In this document: positions 13,201-25,200 of the stretch, one piece after another
How the letters are laid out: every line of letters starts with the position of its first letter
How positions within the stretch are numbered: the stretch's first letter is position 1
Source: Gonatopus flavifemur
Lineage: Eukaryota; Arthropoda; Insecta; Hymenoptera; Dryinidae
DNA: 64,000 nucleotides
Direction: 5' to 3'
Assembly (NCBI GenBank): GCA_018340375.1
Contig: JAFFJZ010000006.1
Span: forward strand, 12,604,001-12,668,000
Program-made: the position numbers and the translations under genes
Notes under the pieces: generated by a model
Told to the model about the DNA's origin: nothing
The model's database searches: none
The model's input: the letters and a program-made list of their open reading frames with translations, nothing else

Positions 13201-16200
13201 TCCGTGTGGTGTTAATTCTGACACCGTGCAGACACCGCATTTTTTACAGTGTATAAATAGTGTTTTCTGATTTTGTTGTTGTCAACAAACAAGTTTTCCG
13301 AACGGCTTACCCTCTAATTTTGTTCTACATCATGAAGGAGTGCTGTAATTCTTTTTACATGATCGTCAAAAGAGATTTTAGCACTTCTTCATGATGTAGA
13401 ACAAAATTAGGGAGTCAACCTTGCAGAAGACTTGTTCGTTGACAACAAAAAAACCAGAAAACACTTTTTATACATAGAATAAGAACCACCCTAATATTTA
13501 TGTATTTTATGAGGAAAAGTGCACGGGAAAACAATTTGTGGTGAATTCTGGGACAGGGATGATTTCTGTCGCCATTTGAAACAAATTGTGGGGATTTTGA
13601 TTGAATTGTAGTATATTTGATGGCAATTGCGGTGGACTTCATCGTCTGGAATGGAATTTTCATTGTTTCAGATTCTATTCCTAATTGTAGTAGTAATTCG
13701 GCACGCGGAGGGAAATTTTTAGAGAGTTCGCATCGGAAAAAATAATTTATTTGACCGAATGAAGTGAAGTTTGGTGTGAAAATTAGTTCCGAGTAATAAA
13801 AGAATAGAAGCCAGTAAGAAAAGCTGTAGTAAAGGCAACTTCAAATTAGTAACAGCAACTGAAATCAGAGAAATCAAGTTTGAATTTAGTTCAGCCAACG
13901 CCCCACTGTAAGAAATTTCTATCGGAAATTCCCTATACATGTATGTGAAGTAATTAAGTAATCCTTGTTTCATAATTTTCCTATAAATTCATGGCAAGAA
14001 AATATGTCACTCTACAACACTCGCTCTCAGGATCGAACCCGGGTTGTTCGGGTCAAAAGCGAGCACGCTACGACTTCAGCTGCGGCGCTACGCTGACTTT
14101 AAATGAGAACTCTCAAGTACTTGTTATACGCGATTAATTTCTTTTTCCCGTCTCTTTGTCGGAAAATTCCAATGCACGTCGGATTTCTGATAATAGTATA
14201 AGGAAAATTCATATACAGGTAATAGAATATCTATTTCCTAATCGTGGTTAGAATATTCACATTCTCACGGACAGAAAAATCTTGATTATTCTTTATAGTG
14301 CCGTTTAGTTATCCAAATATCATCAACTGTATCTAGTTACTGGAACTAATTTGGAGTAAGGGTAACTGATTATTCTTTTCGGTGCGAATGGAAAATTGAG
14401 ACATCTTTGCACGCGGAAAAAGAATGTTGCTGGCTCCCTTTTGCTGAAGCAACAAATTTCTTGCTGTCATGGCATTCTTGTTAGCTATTGCAAAGAATAT
14501 TTGCTCCTAAAGCAAATTTCTGTATTATATATAGAATAGCGAACAAATTAATTTGTAAAAATGAATCATATATGCGGCATATATGACCACACATGGTATA
14601 TATATGATTTCACAGATTTATATATGACCCCTATATAATTCATATATGGGCCATATATGATTTCAGACATTCATATATGGGCCATATACATCTCATATAT
14701 GGCGTTATGTTCCCTATATATGGGTCATGTTTGGTCCTTATATGGGTTGAACAATCGTATATGAATTTTATATGGTTATATATGCCACATATATGAATTA
14801 CATATGATTCATATATGACCATATATGATTCGTACCAAGTCCATATATGAATCAAATACAGTTTATATATGGGCCATATATGAATCATTTTTACAAGGGT
14901 TTTGCTGGAGAAGTCAACATATTTGGTGCCACAGCTGAACAGTTGCTAACGGAGCTAATGAGATTGATGTCATAGCAAAAGGTATCAACGAAGTTTTTTC
15001 TCTCCGAGTGTCGGTTGAATTGAATACTTTTTGGAAAAGAAGTTCGCTGTGACAGCAAAGTATTTCAAATCAAATTATATCAAAGTAATCTTATTAGCAA
15101 AAAACTTTGCTCCTCCAGTAAAATTTGTTTGATATTCTGTATATAATACTGCACTGAGAGAAATTCCATCGTATAAAGTATTATTTCTCTTCGTAATCCA
15201 AGGACTATGACGACCCTCGATTTCTCATCGAGTCGATAGTGAAAATGATCAGAAATCGAGAGCCATTATTGTCGAAAACCTCTCAAGTCCTTGGCTTAAG
15301 AAAAAAAATAGGACTTCATACGACGCGATTGGTTCTCATTGTGAAAATGTTCTTGAAGTTTGAATCGTTTCTAGAAATGAAACGAAAATCGAAATTCATA
15401 TAATTCATCATCGTTATTCTTCACCTTGAATGAACTCCTTGCGACTGGAGGCATCGTTCGAAAGATGTAATGCAAGATTTCTAGTCTCCAACACACGGAG
15501 AAAAAATGGTTTGCTACTATAGCGCCTACAAAGAAATTTGTTGTCCTTGCAAAAATATTCACTACAGCAGCTAAGACGTTAGTTCTATTAACAAATGTGT
15601 TTATGCCAGCAATACTTTTCTCTCCCTGCAGTGAGGATCGAGTTTTTCGAGCATAAATTCGTTTCAATAAACGATTCAAACTTATCAAAGTCAATCATAT
15701 TGCTGTCCCAGTAATCTAGTCAGCTGTGGCAGCGAATCTTCAGTTAGTTTGGCAAGAAACTTTGCTAGTCTGTAAATAATACTTGGATTTATTGCGTTAG
15801 CAAGTTTCGTTTTCCGCGCATGCGATCCTTTTTTTCTTTTTTGCGAGTCTCGTACTTTCATTTGAGTTTATCAAAAAATGGTTTTTCTAGTCGAGAAGTG
15901 AAAGCCTTATATCACCCTTATATCAGACGCTCTTCAAAAATCGCGAACGACGAGTAGTCTGGAGCTCAACGAACCGGTTTTATAATCCTGATACGTTTCA
16001 AACTCGTATACGGATGGCGTCCGATCTAACAATGCGCCACTCGGATGTTCATCGAACGAGCTAGTTTACTGGAAGCAGAGATGCAAAACCATGAAAATTT
16101 CAATCGAGAGATACGGTGTCGAAAAATTAGCCCGGTTTCTGAAAAAGAAGGACATTCAATGTTCTAAAGTTTTATAATATTTCGTGGTATCGACTGTTTG

Positions 16201-19200
16201 ATGTCTTATAGATTTTTTGAGGCGAATTTATCAAAAGTTTTCAAGGAATTGCACTATTGGGATAGTGTCGAGGTTGAGAGATCTATTTTGTTCCACCTTC
16301 AACTGTTCTCTCAGTATTGATGAATCCAGCCCTGTGAAAAATTTGGGAAGTTTTTCTTCACATTGTTGTTGGTGGATTTCCGGTTTTGGGAAGTCCACCA
16401 AATTATGGTGAACAATTCCCCATCTATGGAGGAACTTTGCTGCCACCATTTTTTGGGGGAAATTTCGACAGTTGGTTTTTAGAGTGAGGCTTTCTATGTA
16501 ATTCCTGTGATTCCCCTCCGACAAATCAGGAGGTATTGCAATATTTTTCAAATTTAAGAACGCTTGTTCCGCTTGTCATTCAATGCTCAAAATGGCGCTC
16601 GCCATTTAATACCTCGAGAGATGCTCGCTTCGCTCGCAATTTTCAAATTTGAAGACGCTCGCTCCGCTCGCCATTGATTGCCTCAAATGGCGCTCGCTTC
16701 GCTCGCACTTCTCAAATTTGAAAACGCTCGCCATTTAATACTCTACATCGCACTCGTTTCGCTCATACTCCTGTAAATTCAAAGACGCTCATTTGGGAAG
16801 TTTTGCAACACTGACTGGCAGTAGTAAAGATACCATTCGGAAATCGAAAATAAATGACTCGTACGGGAAAGTGTACATGTTTTTATTTTTCGCTCCTTGT
16901 ATATGGCCGCACAACTGTTGTAATAAAAAACACCCAATTGTTTTTCACGTCCCAACAGCTTTCTAACGTTCTCCAAAATTATTTGTTCATTACAGACAAA
17001 TACTTGCAAAGGAAAGTTGTAATTCTCTTGTAACTCTTGACGCTAATGAAACGATGAACACTCGGATTTGTGGATTTTAACAAATGAATAGAAATTATAG
17101 TGTCGATCGATCATCACGATGTATGAAATTACACTATGACGTGACCTTCATATCTTTCATCATAACCATTATTACATTAGATAATTGAAGAACAATGTGA
17201 ATCATTACCATCAAGATACGTACCGCGGTAGACAGTTAAGATTCATAATTATCTTTCACCAAGGTCTTGGCAATGAGATGATAAAGCAAGAAAGAACCTT
17301 CAGGATCTTATCTTTTTCTCTTCTTTATTGGAGACCCGAGTATTTTCTTTTCCTTTGTTTTTTCACTCTTTTCTTCCCATCTAGTTTGATCTCCGTTCGT
17401 CGATGAATCGATTTGAAAACTACAATAAAGGGCGAATTTCTCAATTTTTCAATTTTATCTTTCATTATTGAATAGAAATCATTCGACTAGGGACTACAAA
17501 CAGTGAACCTCGACGTAATGATAGAATTATTCCGTAATAAAACGCCCGGGGAGTATTTGAATCGTAATTATCAATTGTATCCATTTGACGATTGTCTCGT
17601 AAATCAAAGTGAAACTGTAAATAAGAGGGAAAAGAAAAAAAGATTTCAATACGTCTACATGAATTTCTCTCTTTCCACGTCGTTGTCATTTATACGTAGA
17701 GTTAACACATTATTGCACCATGCTAAACATTATGTTGTGCGACTTGGAAGGAGTGGGCCGTGGAGTGCCGTAGGGATGTTGGACACAGCGGAGAGGAAGG
17801 AAGAAGACGGGGTGAATGACCAACGACCCACGAATACGAATACACGCCGCTCGAATCGGCGCTTGAGTTCATAAAAATTCAAGTTATATGAAACATCCCA
17901 CCTCATTAAAACCTCCATAAATATTATACATATTTATGCCACCGAAGCGGAAAGAATGAAGAAATGTGATTACGCATGTGAAATATTATGCATCGGATGT
18001 ACGGCCTGGCCTGCACAATATCGAGGAAACTCGTTTGAACTTTCACTTCGTATTCTTTGCTGAGATGTTACGTTATTGAAAACACGTGACGGCAAACTTA
18101 CAACAAACTCACAAACTCGTCTCATTGTCGTCGGTTAGTTTATTTCAATGCGGTTTCATTTATCGAGTCGATCGCAAGTGGATGGTAGTTACTATCCACA
18201 TCCTCCAATCATCTGATATCTTATCCAAGGGTTCGCAGAAGTCAACGATTATTCAATGTTTATTCATAAACGGTATCAGCCTTAATGGAGTTCGTGAGTT
18301 TTTCCAGCGCAAAGTCTCAGTTCATACTTTCGATGGAAGAAATTCAATGAAATTCATCCATGGGTTTCGTGTTATTCGAATTCGAAATTGAACACACACC
18401 GGCGTACACACGCATATCATTCTAATTCACTTCCATCATTATATCGCAAACTCAATAAGTTTCATCATCTTTTTCATTTTTCGCGCATACGTGTGTAACC
18501 GACACGTGCAGTAGATGCACGTAAATCCCTCCCACAGGTCAATGGATTTGAACAAATAAGGAAGTCGTGTGGTAATAATTTTATTGTCTGCGGTTCGGTT
18601 CTCATAAAATTTGCTTTCATCTTCCAATTGGTTTGAAATTTCCCATTAGGATAATAATGTTTTGCAATAACTAACGACGAAGCCCGTTGTACCCAAGATA
18701 CAACGTTTCAACTTTTCTTTACGGAGAAAAGAAGAAGTTCGCTTCGATAACGAAATTTCAATGTGGTTGCTATCTCAACATAGAATGTTGACTTCTCCAG
18801 CTGCAGGAGCAAACATTTCTTGTTGCCACACTTCAAAAGTCGCTAACAAGATTCCTGTAACCGCAAGAAATTTGCTGCTCCTTCAAAAGACACTCAGCAG
18901 AATTCAAGTTCCCTGTAATGAATTAAAACTCGATAAAAACAATAAATTCCCATTTCATTAACTGTGCCAGCAAAATTTGTTTTCTATATTCAATTATGTC
19001 GCTCTCTCAGCGATCCAGTTAGTTAGCTGCGGCAGCGAGTTTTTCAGGCTATCCACTCGTTGAAATTTCTATTTTTTTCCATTTTGAACCTCAAGGACTG
19101 TTTTTGGCTTAAAAGATTTGCCATTCCGTTTTACAATACCTCGGTTTGCTGCGTCAGCGCATTATTATTTTCCTTCTTCCTGAAATTCCAAACTCGATTC

Positions 19201-22200
19201 CCACGCAACCGTTGTTACACTCATCCGATGCGTTCATTGTTTCGTCAAGAATTTAACTGTGAAAAATAGTTTCAGAGAAAAAGAAGCAAGTAAGACTTTA
19301 CTTTTCGATATTCGTTCCTCATACTCGGTGATTATAACTACGAGGTATATTGTAATAAAAGAAGAGAATACGCGTGACAAAATAACAATTCGATACGTGA
19401 TTGCCAAGCGTCATTGTGTTTATATTTACAAGAATAGTATACTCAAGCATGAGTGAACACGTGGTTGCATCCTTGACATTTCGAATAAACGCGTTCGTCC
19501 CTATCATCGCTGTTAGATCTCTCGGTGCTCTTTCACTTTGTGCAATAACTACCACTGCACTTATGTATACACAGCCGATTCAGACTCCGTTGAACGAAAC
19601 CAACGACGCATCATCGCCCATATCCGATCGTTTAAACGTCATTAATTTCATGATACGGTGATTTACCGGTACCGCGTAATTGGGTTTGCCAGGAGGCTTT
19701 GTGATTTGCCGCGTAGAAACGTTAAAGCTCGAACTTCAGAAATTTTATTCACAGCAATCTTGTGAGCTACGATACCGATTTGTCAGCTATCACATCAAAA
19801 AATGTTGAACTCTCCAGCAGAATTTGTTTGAACCGTTTATAGAAATGAAACGAAAATTCAAAGTCACGAAATGTAACGAATCATCGTTATTTAACTTTCG
19901 GAATTGAATCCTTGGAACTCAAAACATTGTTTGAATAATGGACTGCAAGATTCTTTTTCTACACGGAGAAAAAGGTATCTTGAAAAATACCATAATTCAT
20001 GGAGTTTTGGCGTTGGTCTAACCCGAGTCCAAATATTTACTTGAAGATACCTCTAAAAGTACCATAATGGCTGGGAATTTTATGAGGAAGGTTCTTCTTT
20101 ATAAAAGTCCAAGAAATTATGGGACTTTTAGAGGTTCGTTCACGTAAATATTTTGACTCGGGTCAGACTAACGCTAAAAATCCATAAATTATGGTATTTT
20201 TCAAGATATCTGTTTTCTCAGTGTACTAACATCAATAAACGATTCAAACTTCAGCAATATAATTTGTTGACTATTCTTTATATGTGATACAGAAATTTGC
20301 TGCTCCAGTGGAATCAGTATAGTAATTACTGTTATATTTTGTTTATCAAATTTATAGATGAAATCTTTTTATAATTCATTCAGCATCAGAGAGAATGATG
20401 AAAATTTGAAAAGTTATAGATTTTTCATGTACCGTGATGTGCCATATAAATAGAATCTGTGGATATTCCTCGGCCCTGAGTTACCTGCAATCGTTTGTTT
20501 GTGTATGTCAAGTCTTTTCCCTTCTCCTCGCTGTGCATTACACATTGACAACCTCGTACAGATTCACTCGTATCGTTCATGTGCGCAGTGAACGGAAAAC
20601 ATAAACCACATGTACTTGAAATACCCACAGCAACGTACGTGACCGCATATACTTTTGTAAATACTGGGTACGTCACGAATTGATCTTCCAAATCGAGATA
20701 AAACATCGCTGAAAGAATCAATGTACAGGATTTATTACAAATGAAATTCCAAATCCGCCTTAATTATCGTGGACTACCACTTTTGTTGCGTGAGAGAAAA
20801 AAAAAACCACGTCAGAAATGCGGAACAAAGCTGGTGTGTGTGTATGATTTCTCGACACCAATCAACAATGCAGTTTTGCCCGTATCCGGAGTTTGCCATT
20901 GAGTATAGGCCATATTAGTTATAAATAATTTCTTTATGGACATGATGTAAAGAATGAGATGATTTAAGAATGTGCATACGGTGCACATGAAAATGAGAAA
21001 CGATATTTAAATTCGATGAACTTGCTTTGTTTCAGATCGGCTACCGCGTCGAGTAGGCGATGGAATTTCTAGTTCACGCGAGCATCCAATTATTCTGGTA
21101 GATTCCGATCTTTCTCGTCTGCCGTTGCCCGATCTGGTGCTGTCGGCGGTAGAGCAATTACCTTCACCCACGCCTCAAGTGACCGTTTCCGCGCCTAGCA
21201 GTCCAACGAGAGACGCGACATTTCAGTTCCCCGAGTGCAGTAGCACCCTGGATGCGCCAGTGCCAAGTCCAAGGCCACGACCACGAAGACGTAGGCTCAC
21301 GTCCGAGGGTTCGACGACCATGGAAAAAAGTCTGACAAATCGAAAGGCTGATACCACCGCGATCACCACCACCACCTGTGACTATGACGGCATTTTCGAA
21401 GGGATTAGGCTCAACGAGAGACAATGGGCTCGCGTTGGGGCCAACCTTAGGAACATCGCTGATGATTTCCATGCGTCGAAGACAAAGGTAAGTCAAGCTT
21501 TTTTAATAAAAGTTCAAAGAAAAAAGTCGTATAAAACTAAAGCGTTGAGTCGAAAACTCGAATATTGAAGATTTCATAACGTTTCCAACAGCTTATCTCT
21601 TATTAGAGACATTCGCACTTGCAACATCAAAGTTACGACTCATGAAACTAACTCTCGTAGTATTATATTATATTCGATATACGTGTGTGATGAACAACCG
21701 GTATTCCTGTACTACACTACATCATCGTTTCATCCTTTTTAATGCTCGATGATTTGCGCGCGCACACACCCCTGTAATTTCGTTGAATAATGATAATTGC
21801 AAACACCGAGTTTATTATTATTCATCATACACAACTTTCACCATTGTTGACCGACGTTTGCGCGTAAAAGCAAAACGTTTATGACGCAAGGTGGACAAAC
21901 GTGAATTGTAAAACGCGAAATTGGGAAGACTATTGTAGCAGTATGACCAGCCAGGGGAGTCATTCCTCAACTTTTCACTCCGCGTTTCGCTATTTCATTC
22001 CATTCATCAAGGTTTTTATTCGTCGTAAAGTTGCTCGGACGTATCAAGGGATTTCATGGAATTTTGACGAGGAGAGGTGTAGCTGCTGCCTGCAGACAGC
22101 TACCCCATCTTTCTACTTTTCTCTCTCCGAGAAATAAACTCTATCTCGATCTGTGTAAAAAATATAATTCTGCTTTTGTGACAACATTATGAAAGGCAAT

Positions 22201-25200
22201 TGACAACACATTCATCTATAATTCATACTCCTTTCATCCTCTAGGATTCTCGTGAGACCAGATAAATTCCATTTTCATCTACGATATATGAACGAATCTT
22301 CTCCATTTTATATATATATATATAAAATATACTATCCATATACATTCACAATTTAATGGCTTCTCGAGTGATTTTATGTCGATTATTCCCACCACTCGCT
22401 TCCCTAGCTTCTTTTTCTTCTTCTGAAATATATATATATATATACATATATATACCCAATACTTACGTCCGGTGCGAAGGGAAAGCCATAAACGCGAATT
22501 TAGTTGTATCAGAGACCTATGTCCCACGGGTGCAATAAATATTGGTTCGCCATCGTTAAAACGTCTACCATTGTTCTCGCAATATACGTGTATATACTAC
22601 GTGCGATCCTAAATGCCATCGTAGCACTCCATCAAACTTCATTTTCTCTTTTCCTTCACAATCTCGTATCTCGTCCTTTGAATTATCATTGGCTCGGTTA
22701 ATGAAATATGTATCAAGAATTCTTGTTTACGGTTCATTGTAGGAGAAAATTTTTCGCAGGAAATAAGGGTTTTCCTGTTACGATCGTTCTCTATATAATC
22801 ATTTAATTCTATACTCGAGTGGATTTCATTCTAATTATAATTACAGTTGATTTTCTAATACGCATACGAATGTGGAAATTCAAACTCCTTATTCCACGGT
22901 TTTTCATATCATTCGCATTGTGTTTAGTAGAATCATTCGTATCATTTATCGTGGGGTTTCCAATTTATCACAAGAAACCATTGAAGCTCGTCGATCATCC
23001 GTACTAAGTATGGTGTATTCTATCTCGACTATGGGCCCGAATAAAAGAGCGTATATGAAGCAAAAAAAAAGAGGCGAGACTTGCATATGCATGGAAAGTA
23101 AGCGAGCATGTAACGATTAAACAGCTACGGATAGATCCTCTTACGTGAAAGTTAAGTGGGCATGACTGCCGCGAGCCACGATATAGCGAGCGGCTGGTGC
23201 CTACAATGGAGAAAATTACGTTTTCAGTGTTATCTCATATGATCGATTTAGATTCATTCTTTCAATGATTTTTCATGGTTGTGCTGATAAAATTGAATTG
23301 GATTGTGGTACAAAAGTTCCAATAAATAATATTTCCAATGGCAAATTTATACAAAAGTACGAATTTCCCAACACTATAAAAGATTCAAAATAAACCAGAT
23401 CCAAAAGAACCCGACTAGAAATTCACTCCCATGGACCAGATCAGGTCAACTTTGATCCAGCCCTGGTCCTGGTAAGGCAACCTCGTCAGGACCTGACAAG
23501 TCATCTCACGCGTTACTAATATAAGGACCTGATGTGGCAAGACTGATAAGGATTTGATGCGGAATCCCATATCAAAACCTCCAGAATAAATTGAAATTAG
23601 GATACGAACAGGAAATCCACAACCCAAAATGTTGTATTCGGCATGGAGAGATCTAACTTGAAAGATATGCACGATTGACATTTCTTCAGAAATATTTTCC
23701 TAATTTAGAGAAAATTTATTTCACCAAGGAGTATACAATCTGAAATTAAGACATTTTTGCATTCAATTTATTAAACTATACTTTATAAACATATATTTTC
23801 ATAATCTCAGGATAACCTAACGAGGTATTGATGAGATTACAGCGAGGAAAAACCATTTCAACCTCCTAGGATGATTTCAAGGAAGCCTAATTAGGATCGA
23901 ATGGGCTTATCCCTACGTGGGGCATCCACATCTAATCCTGATTAGGATTTCAGCAGGTGTACCGTATTCCGGATGACCTTGTTAGGTCCTCACCATATGT
24001 CAGGTTAACCCTATGATGACTTCCAATCGGGAAGATTCCCTAGGAGAAATTTTGATATGGAAAACATCAGGTTCAGATCAGGCATGCCTGATTTCTGTTC
24101 AGGCCCTGACAAAAATCTAACGCAAGCAAAAGACAAGGTCCTGATCAGGAAAACCAAACGTTTCCCAATCAGGATCTGATCAGAGTGGTAGCGGAATTCC
24201 GAATCACGACCTCATCGAAGCTAGATTCTAACATTCAATTTAATTTTCATGGAATCCACTTTTCATAAAATTTGTTGAAACTCCCCCAACAGAAGAAATT
24301 CTACTGATGATCCAAATAGACCTCAGTTGAACATTTAAAAAAGGCAGGTAAACTTCTAATGAGTCCTGTGAAAATTCTGAATAATTTGATACATTCATCG
24401 TTGGGAATTGATCAGGTCCTGATTCGGCTGTCTTGTCGGTTATCACATGATTGAAATACGGATGAGCCAAGGCAATCCTGATCAGGTCTTGATCAAGATA
24501 TCTTGACAGTTACCTCACAATTCGAATACGGATGAGTCAAGGCGATTCTGATCGGGTTCTGATAGGAATACCATGTCTGAGTTACTGAAAGGGAAAATCT
24601 GACTGGGACCTGTCAACAACCTTGCGTTGCATTGTCGTAAGGTCCTAAACAGGATGCCATGATAGGACCTGATAAGATAATAAAAAGTTTCCCAGCCATG
24701 TTTCTAATAGGGGATTCCCTGTCAAATTTCTACTAGGGTGATTACACTGACAGAAAAACGACCTTGCTGAAACATTCGTGGTCGCAATAACTTGAAATCT
24801 GGTTCGATTCACCAGAAAATGTGATTGTAATGTCCAGTAGAAGAGTGATTGGAGCAAAAATTAACTACACTTTTCAGGTTAAAGAAACCTGATTCTTTTC
24901 TTGGTGTGATAACCAGTATATGTACTCAAATTTGGTTTCACATACCTCTCCTGGACATCACAATCACATTTCCTGGTGAATCCAACCAGATTTCAAGTTA
25001 TTGCGACTACGAATGTAGTCAGGAATGCAAATTATATCCAATCGTTCTTAAATAGACAATGATCTCATCTTTTTCGACCTACAGAGGTGTGAAAATTATT
25101 AGAATAATAGTTATTTCCAAAATAACTGCAACTTTTGCCTCAGATTATGCCTTTATCTATGGAGTACTATTTTGTCTTGTTGATATAATAGTTTTTCATC

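Larger units (their letters stand above)
1201..21035 (+). other. Intron 1 (phase 1, 19,835 bp)
   Basis: It runs from the GTAAGT donor to the TTTCAG acceptor. I see no other coding exon in it. Recognisable inverted-repeat elements cluster between about 8 and 20.3 kb and are listed separately. The stretches 1300-8000, 10200-13000 and 17000-18700 contain AT-rich unique-looking sequence, short direct or inverted repeats and a G-rich tract, but nothing I can name. Confidence 0.8.

Noticed and set aside
14021..14097. Functional tRNA gene
   Set aside because: Acceptor stem does not pair and the T-stem is mispaired.
14550..14899. Simple AT microsatellite
   Set aside because: Units are 8-15-base palindromic words with inverted bounded ends inside a MITE.
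21125..21568. Exon 2 as a stand-alone gene starting at TTG
   Set aside because: The frame is open upstream to a consensus acceptor at 21035 and joins exon 1 in phase; eukaryotic TTG starts are unlikely.
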